A DNA stretch of 64,000 bases from positions 159,977-223,976 of the forward strand of contig NZ_JXOJ01000004.1 of the NCBI RefSeq assembly GCF_001017125.1, in the 5' to 3' direction. The DNA comes from Methanoculleus sediminis. GTDB lineage: Archaea; Halobacteriota; Methanomicrobia; Methanomicrobiales; Methanoculleaceae. The notes below the pieces were generated by a model. That model was not told the DNA's origin. It was given only the letters and a program-made list of their open reading frames with translations, and ran no database searches. The position numbers and the translations under genes are program-made. Below, piece by piece: positions 18,210 to 27,041 of the stretch. How positions within the stretch are numbered: the first letter of the stretch is position 1; every line of letters begins with the position of its first letter.

Positions 18210-18846
18210 TGTTGTAGTTATCCAGCCGGGCGATGAAAAGGCACAGAGGATCGCCCGGGCGATGGCGAGCCAGACGGCAAACGCGATCATCCAGGCCTTC
18301 GGCGGCGGGCCGCTGACGTCGTCGGAGGTCGCCCGACGGATGAAGATCCCCATCACCACCGCTTCTTATCATATCGAGAACCTTCTCGACGCCGGGCTTC
18401 TCGAGGTTATGGAGACACGCTGGAGCGAGAAGGGACGCGAGGTGAAGGTCTACGGCCTTGCGAACCAGATTCTCATCATCGCGTCGCCGGCAAGCGATCT
18501 CCGGTCGGTGCTGCAGAAGTACGCAACGCTCTTTGGAATCGTCGCCCTCGCGAGCCTCGGCCTCTGGGCACTCCTCCCTGCGGTGCTGCCGTTCGGCGGC
18601 TATACTCCCGTCTCACGGCTGATGACCGAGAACGGTGATAAATACGCCGGCGGCACCGGGGAGGACGTTTCGACGCTCCAGTCTCCCGTTCCCGCCCTGG
18701 ACGGCGCCGGGGCGCTGCCGGTCCACGACCTGGTGATGAGCTTCTTCTTCGGCGCCTGCGCGGTGCTGTTCGCGCTGCTGGCCTACGAGGTCTACTACTG
18801 GTGGCGCACATCCCCGCGCGATCGGGTGGAAAAAGAGCGGAAATGA
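18199..18846 (+). CDS. winged-helix regulator with two membrane segments
   Basis: A 215-residue protein. Residues 30-95 form an ArsR-type winged helix (SSEVARRMKIPITTASYHIENLL); two hydrophobic helices follow near residues 112-134 and 178-200, with an intervening 45-residue extracytoplasmic loop. It looks like a membrane-tethered regulator that could respond to an outside signal. The start at 18199 overlaps alaS by 11 bp, so expression is coupled to alaS, though a functional link is not obvious. Confidence 0.85.
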   Translation: MANDVVVIQPGDEKAQRIARAMASQTANAIIQAFGGGPLTSSEVARRMKIPITTASYHIENLLDAGLLEVMETRWSEKGREVKVYGLANQILIIASPASDLRSVLQKYATLFGIVALASLGLWALLPAVLPFGGYTPVSRLMTENGDKYAGGTGEDVSTLQSPVPALDGAGALPVHDLVMSFFFGACAVLFALLAYEVYYWWRTSPRDRVEKERK

Positions 18847-18882
18847 TCTAAATAGGGTCCGGAGAGGGGGTTTGGAGGGTCT

Positions 18883-19011
18883 TTATCGCCGCCCCCTTGC
18901 AACTCCCGCTTCCGGTTGTTTTCCGGTTCCTGCTTCGACTTTTGCTCCGCACTTGGGACAACGTGTCTTCTTCGGGTTGATCTCCGCTCCGCAACTGTAG
19001 CATTTCGGCAT
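18883..19011 (-). CDS. 42-residue zinc-ribbon protein
   Basis: A short reading frame encoding MPKCYSCGAEI, then RCPKCGAKV and a basic tail ending in RGRR. The two CxxC pairs, spaced by 11 residues, form a classic zinc ribbon. Such mini zinc ribbons are common next to archaeal information-processing genes and could bind RNA, DNA or a ribosomal partner. It is convergent with the membrane regulator. The pattern of four Cys in one frame with an ATG start argues that this is a real gene. Confidence 0.72.
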   Translation of the reverse strand: MPKCYSCGAEINPKKTRCPKCGAKVEAGTGKQPEAGVARGRR

Positions 19012-19386
19012 GGTATATCACCACACTGTGCCTGATTGGGCCCTGATATCATAAGGCTATCTCATGGAGATTTCGGCCGTAGTCCGGGCTGATGGCTTAA
19101 AACGCCCTTAATCGCGGCTTAAATCTGGTTTACGGGGATCTCGTGCACCGGTGGTTGCGAGGGGCCGGCCTCCGGCTGTTTCCGGCCCCCCGGGAGAGGA
19201 ACTTCTTTTTGGAAGCGGGCGAAGATCCGGACATCGCGCTCTTCCGCAGGATCTGCGTATCATGATACCCTGTTTTCCGGTCTATTCCGCCTGATATCCT
19301 CAAATATTGGTTCTATGAGATTTTTTGTGTCCGACATATATTTGAATATGGATAATAATATATCGCCTGCTCGTCAATCATGATCC
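19012..19386. other. 375-bp intergenic region
   Basis: No gene recognised. It contains a GC-rich hairpin around 19158-19195 (GGGGCCGGCC followed by GGCCCCCC) and, at 19352-19364, a TATA-like AATAATATATC about 27 bp before the next ATG. Confidence 0.4.
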
Positions 19387-19986
19387 ATGCTCGGCGTCGT
19401 CCCGGGTATCGACCCGGAGTTCCTCTCCCTGGTAGTCGTCCCGGTCTTTATCTTTCTCGCACGCATCTGCGACGTCACCATCGGGACGATGCGGATCATC
19501 TTCGTCTCTCGCGGGATGAAGATGGTCGCCCCGATCCTCGGGTTCGCCGAGGTCTTCATCTGGATCATCGCCGTCGGCCAGATCTTTCAGAACCTCACGA
19601 ACCCCCTCAACTATTTCGCCTACGCGGCCGGGTTCGCCACCGGGAACTACGTCGGGATGATCGTCGAGGAGCGGCTGGCGATGGGGCTCGCGCTCATCCG
19701 GATCATCACCCAGCGCGACGCGACGAACCTCATCGACTACCTCCGCGCCGCAGGCTACGGGGTGACCGTCCTCGACGCCCACGGGAAGCAGGGGCCGGGC
19801 AAGGTCATCTTCTCGGTGGTCAAGCGCAAGAACATCCGTGACGTCGAGGACGCCATCCACGAGTTCAACCCCAAGGCGTTCTACTCGATAGAGGACGTCC
19901 GGCGGGCGGCGGAGGGGACGTTCCCGGCCGTCGTGCCGGCCCCGGCCCCGTTCTCCTTCGGAAGGGTCATCCGGAGGGGGAAGTGA
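19387..19986 (+). CDS. DUF5698/DUF2179 membrane protein (UPF0316-like)
   Basis: A 199-residue protein with three hydrophobic helices in the first 100 residues ([44 protein letters not shown]) and a C-terminal soluble DUF2179 domain (about 105-180). This is the UPF0316/YebE-type arrangement; DUF2179 may bind a nucleotide second messenger in bacterial relatives, but function here is unknown. The ATG at 19387 follows a TATA box at about 27 bp. It overlaps the convergent dehydrogenase gene by 20 bp. Confidence 0.85.
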   Translation: MLGVVPGIDPEFLSLVVVPVFIFLARICDVTIGTMRIIFVSRGMKMVAPILGFAEVFIWIIAVGQIFQNLTNPLNYFAYAAGFATGNYVGMIVEERLAMGLALIRIITQRDATNLIDYLRAAGYGVTVLDAHGKQGPGKVIFSVVKRKNIRDVEDAIHEFNPKAFYSIEDVRRAAEGTFPAVVPAPAPFSFGRVIRRGK

Positions 19987-21124
19987 CCCCTCCGTAGGTT
20001 ATCCGGTAGACGGCGTTCGCCCGGTCGTCCGAGACCAGGATTGAGCCGTCGTTCGCGATCTCGACGTCCACCGGCCGCCCCCAGGCGTCGCTTCCCTGGA
20101 GCCACCCCTCCGCGAAGACCTCATAGGAGAGGGGGGTGCTGTTCTCGAGCTCGACCATCGTCACCCGGTAGCCGATAGGTTCCAGCCGGTTCCAGGAGCC
20201 GTGCTCGGCGATGAAGATCCTGTTCCGGTAGTCTTCCGGGAACTGCCCGCCGTCATAGAACCGCATGCCAAGCGCGGCGACGTGCGGGCCGAGTTCCTGC
20301 TCGGGCGGCGTGAACTCGGCGCACGACCGCCCCTCCCCGAACTCCGGGTCGGGGATCGCCGCGCCGTGGCAGTAGGGGAACCCGAAATGCATCCCCGCTT
20401 CCGGCGCCCGGTTGAGTTCGTCCGGCGGGATATCGTCGCCGAGCCAGTCGCGGCCGTTGTCCGTAAACCATAACTCGCCGGTCTCCGGGTGCCAGTCGAA
20501 TCCAACCGTGTTCCTGATCCCCCGGGCGTAGATCTCGAGGTCGGCTCCGTTCGGGCTCATCCGGAAGATGGTGCCGAACCGCTCGTCTTCGGGGTCGCAG
20601 ACGTTGCAGGGGGCGCCCACGGGGATGTAGAGGTTCCCGTCGGGGCCGAACGCGATGAACTTCCACCCGTGCGAGGCTTCGTCCGGAAAGGCGTCGCTCA
20701 CCACCGCCGGCTCGGGCGGGTCGTCGAGGTTCGCCTCGATATCGTCGTACCGGAGGATGCGGCTGATCTCGGCGACGTAGAGGGAGCCGTTACGGAACGC
20801 GACGCCGTTCGGGGAGTCCAGACCGCTCGCGATCGTGATCACGGCATCGCCCCTCCCGTCGCCGTCGCGGTCGGGTATGGCGTAGACGTTCCCTGCGTTG
20901 CGGCTCCCGACAAAGAGCGTCCCGTTCGGGGTCATGGTCATCGACCGCGCCCCGGTGACGTTTCCGGCATAGATGTCGATCGCAAACCCCGCGGGGAGGG
21001 TGATCGTATCGAGCGGCAGGGTTCCGGCGGTGCCGCCACCCGGCGGCATCACGACGGCCACGGCGATCCCGAGAAGGGCAATCACCGCAACGGCGGCAAG
21101 GATGAGAACGGTCCGGCGTGACAT
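19967..21124 (-). CDS. membrane-anchored PQQ-type sugar dehydrogenase-like protein
   Basis: A 385-residue protein with an N-terminal membrane anchor ([19 protein letters not shown]) and a six-bladed beta-propeller of the GSDH/sorbosone dehydrogenase family. Typical segments are [64 protein letters not shown] and [10 protein letters not shown]. Bacterial relatives oxidise sugars with PQQ; methanogens are not known to make PQQ, so the role here is uncertain and could be a binding propeller outside the cell. The Cys pair CNVC is retained. Confidence 0.85.
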   Translation of the reverse strand: MSRRTVLILAAVAVIALLGIAVAVVMPPGGGTAGTLPLDTITLPAGFAIDIYAGNVTGARSMTMTPNGTLFVGSRNAGNVYAIPDRDGDGRGDAVITIASGLDSPNGVAFRNGSLYVAEISRILRYDDIEANLDDPPEPAVVSDAFPDEASHGWKFIAFGPDGNLYIPVGAPCNVCDPEDERFGTIFRMSPNGADLEIYARGIRNTVGFDWHPETGELWFTDNGRDWLGDDIPPDELNRAPEAGMHFGFPYCHGAAIPDPEFGEGRSCAEFTPPEQELGPHVAALGMRFYDGGQFPEDYRNRIFIAEHGSWNRLEPIGYRVTMVELENSTPLSYEVFAEGWLQGSDAWGRPVDVEIANDGSILVSDDRANAVYRITYGGVTSPSG

Positions 21125-21186
21125 ACGTCATCTCCGGACTCCTGATGGCGGGAGGGTATATAGGGGTTACTCACGCACCCCGGCCC

Positions 21187-21510
21187 CTATGCCTGACGAT
21201 TGAAACGGTCTCCGGTGTTCATATAGACGACGCCCCCGATGACGATTGCGAGAAACACGAGCCACGATATGAGGGCCACAACGTCCGGTGCACCGGGAGC
21301 GATTGGCAGCAGCCCTCCGGCAAGAAGGGGGATGGATGCGGCGATCAGGAGATTGCCTGTGAACTTCGTCAGCGCCTTCTCGTCGTATTTCGCCCGTTCC
21401 TCTGCAGGCGCGGTGTTGTAGCCTGCAATGAGGCCGCTCGCGTTGAAGGCCCGGACGACGATTCCTAACAAGAACACGACCGCTCCGCCGAGGATGTTTG
21501 CGATCCACAC
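21187..21510 (-). CDS. DUF3784-like small membrane protein
   Basis: 107 residues with three hydrophobic helices (about 3-22, 50-68, 75-95) and the motif LIAGYNTAPAEERAKYDEK between the first two, which is the signature of DUF3784. Function unknown; usually found as a stand-alone integral membrane protein. The start is GTG at 21510. Confidence 0.75.
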   Translation of the reverse strand: MWIANILGGAVVFLLGIVVRAFNASGLIAGYNTAPAEERAKYDEKALTKFTGNLLIAASIPLLAGGLLPIAPGAPDVVALISWLVFLAIVIGGVVYMNTGDRFNRQA

Positions 21511-21625
21511 GATGATCCCGTGATCCTGTTTGAGGCCCGGATGCTATAGCGTTCCGGTATTCGCCGGCAGAGGTGCGCAGGTTTATCATCTCTGCGGCAG
21601 CACCACGGGCGCGGAGAGATGTCGT

Positions 21626-21913
21626 ATGATCACGATCGTTGCACGGTGCAGCATAAAGCCCGAGAAGGCCGATGAGTTCATGGAGATAGCCCGGGACCTG
21701 GTCGATGCGAGCAGGCGCGAGGACGGAAATATCTCGTACGACCTCTACGCGAACCTCACTGACCCCGCGAGGTTCACGTTCATCGAGGTCTGGAACGACC
21801 GGGCTGCAATTGATTCTCACAACGAGACGGCGCACTTCAAAGGCTTCGGGGAGAGAGCGGGGCCTCTGTTTGCCGGGCCGCTCGATATCGGTCTGTACCG
21901 GAAAGTTGTCTGA
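21626..21913 (+). CDS. antibiotic biosynthesis monooxygenase (ABM) domain protein
   Basis: A 95-residue single ABM domain: ITIVARCSIKPEKADEF, EDGNISYDLYAN, FTFIEVWND and HFKGFGE. Family members form ferredoxin-like dimers and include quinol monooxygenases and heme-degrading enzymes; the substrate is unknown. The ATG at 21626 is chosen because it starts directly at the first beta strand. Confidence 0.85.
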   Translation: MITIVARCSIKPEKADEFMEIARDLVDASRREDGNISYDLYANLTDPARFTFIEVWNDRAAIDSHNETAHFKGFGERAGPLFAGPLDIGLYRKVV

Positions 21914-21950
21914 TCACAAAAAACGAATTCTCTTCTTTTCTTGTACTGAA

Positions 21951-22465
21951 GTCTCGCGCGAAGCCGCGAGGGAGCATTGCACACCCATCTACCATTCTTC
22001 GCGTCCTTCGCGGGTCGCACCTTCGGTTCTCCAACTCCGCTCCGCAGGAGCGTCGTTCTTCGTGTTAGATAACAGGTGCAGATAACGATACAGCCTCACG
22101 CGAAGAGCGCGAAGCCGCGAAGGGGAGTTACCATACCCATCTGCCGAACTTCGCGTTCTTCGCACCTCGCACCTTCGGTGCTCGAACTCCGTTCCTCTAG
22201 GAACGTCGTTCCTACCGGTGCTCACGCTCCTGCCCACGCACCTAACGGTGCTCCAGCTCCGTTCGCACCGATCGGTGCTCATGCTCCGGCCCCGAAAACG
22301 CTTCGCGTTTTCTCATGCTCCTGCCGTTCCGGCGGTCGCACCCTTCAGCCCGTCGCATTCCGGAGGAACGTCGCACCTTCGGCCAGTCGCGCTTCGCGGC
22401 TCGAAGCCTACGGCTTCTCAAACTCCTTCCCCAAAGGGGAAGTCGTTCTTCGCGTGAGATTAGAT
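21951..22465. repeat. array of short palindromes with CTCnnnCTCC linkers
   Basis: A 515-bp non-coding block. It opens with two GCGAAG-type palindromic elements (about 21951-22020 and 22090-22170) related to those at 9893-10044. Then come at least seven perfect short hairpins: 22169-22181, 22191-22204, 22238-22251, 22265-22278, 22294-22312, 22403-22417 and 22427-22441, plus one at 22040-22052. Between them the decamer CTCnnnCTCC occurs seven times (22029, 22181, 22221, 22251, 22278, 22312, 22417). Two blocks end GTCGTTCTTCG(C/T)GT near 22052 and 22443. Apparent open frames through it have palindrome-derived composition and are not genes. Confidence 0.8.
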
Positions 22466-22549
22466 CGATTCGAAGTCTTTCGGTCTTCTTCAGCTCTAGC
22501 GAACCACCGCATCTCGCACCCCGTGCGAGCCCAGATCGCTGTCCATAAT

Positions 22550-23266
22550 TTACGCAAACCGCCGGATGCCGGCGAGCGGCGGAAGGACGACCGCCTCGCC
22601 GTCGACCTCCACCACCGGCTGGAGGCTTCCTGCATCCACGCGGCGGAGGATGGGCGAGAGGAAGTCCCGGCTCCTTGCGTAGTTGATCATGACGCCGGGG
22701 GAGAGCGGATTGAATGCAGGCAATACGATGATGTCTCTCCCGCGCACCACCCCCTCCCCATAGAGGAAGCAGGGGAACCGGGCGAGGTCGATCTCGATCG
22801 CCGGGTGATCGTGGCCGATGATGAGCGTTCCGTGGTCTTCGACCGCCTGATCGCCGTGGACCACCGTGTAGCCGCCGCGGTCGTAGCGCTCGACCGACCC
22901 TCCCCTGATCGCCGGCAGCATGACGTCGTGCGATCCCCGGACGAGGACGACCTCGCACCTGGCCTTCAGTGTCGCGAGGATCGTCTGAAACGTCTCCTTC
23001 ACGTCCCGGCTCACCCGGTCGAAGGCGTGGAAGATGTCCCCGTCGAGGACGAAGGCCTCCGGCTTGAACCGGCCGAGGATCGCCTCGAACCGTTCGAGGA
23101 GCGTCTCCTCCTCGTGGAGCGGGAAGTGGAGCCCCTGCCGGTAGAGCGCCTCGGAAAGTCCGATATGGACGTCGGAGACGACGCAGAGGGACTGCTCCCT
23201 GACGTAGAGCGCGCCCTTGTAGAAGCCGAACCGGGAGAGGAGGTCGGCCTCCGTGACCGCGTTCAT
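22550..23266 (-). CDS. Lhr-associated metallophosphoesterase
   Basis: A 238-residue calcineurin-like phosphoesterase (COG1407). Metal ligands are in VVSDVHIGLSE (about 30-40), VLDGDIFHAFD (about 73-83), VLVRGSHDVM (about 106-115), VVHGDQAV and IIGHDHPAIE. Its start overlaps the stop of the lhr helicase gene by 4 bp, the same pairing seen in many archaea and bacteria where Lhr and this phosphoesterase are thought to act together in DNA repair. It should hydrolyse phosphodiesters or phosphomonoesters on nucleic acid or nucleotides. Confidence 0.92.
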   Translation of the reverse strand: MNAVTEADLLSRFGFYKGALYVREQSLCVVSDVHIGLSEALYRQGLHFPLHEEETLLERFEAILGRFKPEAFVLDGDIFHAFDRVSRDVKETFQTILATLKARCEVVLVRGSHDVMLPAIRGGSVERYDRGGYTVVHGDQAVEDHGTLIIGHDHPAIEIDLARFPCFLYGEGVVRGRDIIVLPAFNPLSPGVMINYARSRDFLSPILRRVDAGSLQPVVEVDGEAVVLPPLAGIRRFA

Positions 23267-25881
23267 GCCGCCGCCTCGCCTCCGATGCTGCTCATCACCC
23301 GGCGCTGGAACTCGCGGAGCATCGAGAGTTTGTCCTGCGCGTAGACCGCGTCGGAGACGCCGAGCGTCGCTATTCCGAACGCGAGCGGGCTCGGGGACGC
23401 GGCGCGGGTCAGGACGACCGCGATCTCACCGGCACCGATCCTGTCGACGATCCGCCGGATGTTCTCCGCCTCGAACCGGTCATCGATCACCTCCCGGTAG
23501 GTCTCCCGCATCACGGCGAAGCCCGGGAGGCGCTTGGCAAACGAGATCAGCATATCGGCGCTCACCTGCTGGCGCCGGGCGCTTCTCCGCCTGCCCATGT
23601 AGTTACGGAGGATCATGAACGACCGGGCGGCGTTGATCCGGAAGACCCGCTTCAGGAGCTGGGTGTCCCCGACGGCCTCCTCGAGGATCGCGTTGCACTC
23701 GTCGGCCCGGATGGCCCGGAGGATGCGTGCTGGGTCGGCCTGCTTCTCGAGCGGGATCGAGACCAGGAACCCGGTATCGCTGATACCGACCGAGACGTTC
23801 GCCGTCACGTCCCGGGCGATCGTGAAGGCGACGATCCGGGAGAACCCGTCGTTGAACCGCAGCCCGTAGTTGGTCATGAAGTAGTAGAGCCGGCGATGGT
23901 TCTCCCGGTCGACCTGCTCCTCGACGACGATCCGCTTCAGCGTCGGGACGGCTTCGTCGCCCAGGTAGAGCACCTGCTGCTCGAAGATCGCGCAGATGCT
24001 CCGGGCGCTGTTCTCGTCGATGGGGTAGTCGGCGAGGAGGCTCTCGACGATCTCTTCCGTTCCCGCCCTCTCCAACGCTTCGAGCATCATCTCCTTGAAC
24101 CGGAGGACGTGCAGGCCGAGGTCGAACGAGAGCGGGAGTTTCTCCGAAAACCAGCTCGGGATCGTCGGCCGGTCGGTCGTCGGGTCGACGTAGAGTTTCC
24201 CGCCCCGGCGGTAGGCGAACCGGTAGCGCCGCCCGCCGAGGACGAAGACGTCGCCTTTGTTCATCCGTTCCAGGTACTTCTCGTCCAGGTTGCCGGCAAA
24301 GACCCCGTCGCGGGTGAGGACGTCGCAGGAGAATTCGTCGGGGATCGTCCCGGAGTTCTGGAAGTAGATCATCCGGGCGTTCCTCCCCCGTTTTCGCACC
24401 GTCCCTTCCTCCTCGTCGTGCCAGATCTTCGCGTAGATCCGCCGCTCCTCGAGCCCCGCGTACTCCCCGGCAAGGTAGCGGACGACGCTCATCAGGTCCT
24501 CTTCCTCGAGGTCGCGGTAGCAGTACGACCGGCGGACCACCTCGAGCATCCCGTCGATCCGCGTCTCTCCATCGAGCGCCATCCCGAAGACGTGCTGCGC
24601 GAGAACGTCCAGGCAGTTCTCCGGGATGTGAATTTTATCCACGAACCCGTTCTGCCCCTCCCGGAGCATCACCGCGCACTCCACGAGTTCGTCGCGGTCG
24701 AGGACGACGATCCGCCCCTTCACCACCTCGCCGAGGCGGTGGCCGGCCCGCCCGACCCGCTGGAGGAGCGCCGCGACGGACTTCGGGGAGCCCACCTGGA
24801 GGACGAGGTCGACGTGCGGCATGTCGACCCCGAGTTCGAGCGACGTCGAGGTCGTCACCACCTTCACCCTCCCGGACTTGAGCCGCTCCTCGACGGAGAG
24901 CCTCCCGTCCGTCCCCATCGAGCCATGGTGGCAGCCGGTGTTCTCCTCCGTATACCACTCAGGGTAACGGGCGCGGAGATTATAGAGGATCCGTTCGGCG
25001 CCGTTCCGGGTGTTCGTGAAGACGAGCGTGTTGCTGTGCTCCTGGACGAGGCGGTGGATCGTCGAGTAGAGGTGCCGCGAGAGGTCTTCGGGGGTGGTGT
25101 CGATGAGGTCGGGGACCGGGCAGAGGAGTTTCAGGTCGAACTCCCGCGCGAACCGGGTGTCGACGATCTCCACCTCGCGCCCGGCGCCGACCAGGAACCG
25201 GCCGACCTCGGCGAGGGGCTCGATCGTCGCCGAGCACCCGATCCGGGTGAAGCCGCCGCCTGCTTCCTTCACCAGTTCCTCGAGCCGTTCAAGGCTCACC
25301 GAGAGGTGGACGCCGCGCTTCGAGCCTGCGAGGGAGTGGATCTCGTCGACGACGACCCACCGGACTGTCCGGAGGCTCTCGCGGAACTTCGGGGAGTTCA
25401 GGAGGATCCCGAGGGTCTCGGGGGTGATGTTGAGGATGTGCGGGGGTTTTCGCGCCATCTTCGCCTTGTCCGCCCGCGAGACGTCCCCGTGCCGGATCGC
25501 GTGGCGGAGCGGCGTGTGGTCGATCCCGCCCTCGCGGGCGATCCCGGCGATTCCGTCGAGCGGCAGGCTGAGGTTCTTGTGGATGTCGTTTGCAAGCGAC
25601 TTGAGCGGCGAGACATAAAGGCAGTAGACGCTGTCTTCGAGTGCCCCCGCCCGTGCCCGGACGAAGAGGTCGTCGATGATCGCAAGAAACGCCGAGAGGG
25701 TCTTTCCCGACCCGGTCGGCGAACAGATGAGGACGTTCTTCCTCTCGTGGATGAGCGGGACCGCCATCCGCTGCGGCGGGGTGAACCGCCCGCCCAGTCT
25801 TCGTATGCACCATTCCCGTACGTTCTCGTCGAGGAGATCGAGAATCTCCTCGTTCGAATGCCTTTCCGGCCGCTTCTCCAT
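23263..25881 (-). CDS. lhr: Lhr-type superfamily 2 helicase
   Basis: An 872-residue Lhr-core helicase. Motif I is ICSPTGSGKT (about 52-61), motif II DEIH in VVVDEIHSLAGSKRG, motif III CSATI, motif VI QRVGRAGHR; the winged-helix and Lhr C-terminal domains follow. It unwinds DNA or RNA:DNA hybrids 3' to 5' and is implicated in archaeal DNA repair. It is co-transcribed with the metallophosphoesterase (4-bp overlap). Confidence 0.95.
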   Translation of the reverse strand: MEKRPERHSNEEILDLLDENVREWCIRRLGGRFTPPQRMAVPLIHERKNVLICSPTGSGKTLSAFLAIIDDLFVRARAGALEDSVYCLYVSPLKSLANDIHKNLSLPLDGIAGIAREGGIDHTPLRHAIRHGDVSRADKAKMARKPPHILNITPETLGILLNSPKFRESLRTVRWVVVDEIHSLAGSKRGVHLSVSLERLEELVKEAGGGFTRIGCSATIEPLAEVGRFLVGAGREVEIVDTRFAREFDLKLLCPVPDLIDTTPEDLSRHLYSTIHRLVQEHSNTLVFTNTRNGAERILYNLRARYPEWYTEENTGCHHGSMGTDGRLSVEERLKSGRVKVVTTSTSLELGVDMPHVDLVLQVGSPKSVAALLQRVGRAGHRLGEVVKGRIVVLDRDELVECAVMLREGQNGFVDKIHIPENCLDVLAQHVFGMALDGETRIDGMLEVVRRSYCYRDLEEEDLMSVVRYLAGEYAGLEERRIYAKIWHDEEEGTVRKRGRNARMIYFQNSGTIPDEFSCDVLTRDGVFAGNLDEKYLERMNKGDVFVLGGRRYRFAYRRGGKLYVDPTTDRPTIPSWFSEKLPLSFDLGLHVLRFKEMMLEALERAGTEEIVESLLADYPIDENSARSICAIFEQQVLYLGDEAVPTLKRIVVEEQVDRENHRRLYYFMTNYGLRFNDGFSRIVAFTIARDVTANVSVGISDTGFLVSIPLEKQADPARILRAIRADECNAILEEAVGDTQLLKRVFRINAARSFMILRNYMGRRRSARRQQVSADMLISFAKRLPGFAVMRETYREVIDDRFEAENIRRIVDRIGAGEIAVVLTRAASPSPLAFGIATLGVSDAVYAQDKLSMLREFQRRVMSSIGGEAAA

Positions 25882-26434
25882 CCTGTTACCTCTTGTCGTC
25901 CCCTGGGTCCCGCCGTGCGCCCTCCCGCATAGCGATGCGGGGAACGGCAGGTCCGCGTAATCCCTTATCCGCTCCTTGTCCGGGAGAATTTACCAACATC
26001 GGCGCTATGGGGCGTCGAATTTGGGGTATGGTGCTGCAGAAATGAGTTCTGACAGCCGTAATGCTCCTGTTGCGGCCGGAGCGCTGCGCCGAATTTTGTA
26101 TGTATTTTGCGATCATCCAAAATAGCCTTTTGCGTCTCTGGAGGCGATCTGCGGGGGTGGATGGGCGGTATTTGGCGGGTTTATTGTGCGTATATGGGGA
26201 TTCCGACATGGTTTTCGCGGTATTGGGTTCCCGGCGGGATCCTGCCGGCAAGCCGGCCGCGAACCGCGACCCCCCTGTCGCGAGAGACTGCATTTTGCTG
26301 CCCTTTTCGGCAATGCCCGCCCCCCTTCTCCCCCCGGTTCCGGCAAACCCGGGGGAAGAGGGCGGGCACCCCCGTCCCGGAGTTTCTGGGATATTCTAAT
26401 GTATGATCTGGTAAAACCTAACAGCGGAACTACG
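25882..26434. other. 553-bp intergenic region
   Basis: No gene recognised. Short inverted repeats occur (for example GCCGGCAAGCCGGC near 26250 and GCATT...AATGC near 26290-26315), but there is no long stem, no tRNA fold and no coding signal on either strand. A TATA-like GATATTC at about 26389 may drive hxlB. Confidence 0.4.
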
Positions 26435-27034
26435 ATGACAAATCACCCGGTTAAGAACATGATGCGGTTGATGGCGACCAAGATCCGGACGATCGCGGAC
26501 GTGATGTCCGACGACGAGATCGATGCGCTCCTCGCCGAGATCCTGAACGCAAACCGCATCTACACCATGGGCGCCGGGCGCTCCGGGCTCGTAGCGAAAT
26601 CGTTTGCCATGCGCCTGATGCACCTCGGGCTTTCCGCATTCGTCGTCGGGGAGACCGTGACCCCGGCCATGAAGCCGGGAGACGTCATTATCGTCTTCTC
26701 CGGGTCCGGCGCGACCAAGACGGTTGCGGATATCTCCGAGACCGCAAAGGAGATCGGCGGGAGGATCTGCCTCATCACGTCGAAGAAAGACTCGAGGATC
26801 GGCCGCATCGCCGACTGTATCGTCATCATCGAGAGCCAGCGGGATAAGGTGGCCGACGAGTCTGCGGAGTTCGAGATCCGGCAGATGATGGGCGAACACA
26901 AGTCGTTCGCACCGCTCGGCACCATCTTCGAGACGACCGCGATGGTCTTTGCGGACGCGATCATATCCCGGCTGATGGAGATCACCCAGTGCCGGCCCGA
27001 GGACCTCCAGTGCCGCCACGCAAACATCGAGTGA
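26435..27034 (+). CDS. hxlB: 6-phospho-3-hexuloisomerase (HxlB), SIS domain
   Basis: A 199-residue SIS-domain isomerase: YTMGAGRSGLVAKSFAMRLMHLG (positions about 39-61), VVGETVTPAM, VFSGSGATKTV and the catalytic-end EDLQCRHANIE. It interconverts fructose 6-phosphate and 3-hexulose 6-phosphate; in archaea the pair with hexulose-phosphate synthase supplies ribulose 5-phosphate for nucleotides. The ATG at 26435 is preferred because the frame opens like other HxlB proteins there; an ATG at 26399 is an alternative. The aminotransferase gene starts 7 bp downstream. Confidence 0.9.
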   Translation: MTNHPVKNMMRLMATKIRTIADVMSDDEIDALLAEILNANRIYTMGAGRSGLVAKSFAMRLMHLGLSAFVVGETVTPAMKPGDVIIVFSGSGATKTVADISETAKEIGGRICLITSKKDSRIGRIADCIVIIESQRDKVADESAEFEIRQMMGEHKSFAPLGTIFETTAMVFADAIISRLMEITQCRPEDLQCRHANIE

Positions 27035-27041
27035 GATAATT

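Noticed and set aside
21951..22465. CRISPR array
   Set aside because: The repeated units are linkers of 10 bases and hairpins of differing sequence; there are no constant 25-40 bp repeats with regular spacers and no cas genes.
22076..23344. 422-codon frame on the plus strand
   Set aside because: Its first part translates the palindrome array and its second part is the antisense shadow of the metallophosphoesterase gene.
23896..25932. 678-codon frame opposite lhr
   Set aside because: Antisense of the helicase gene; long only because of high third-position GC.
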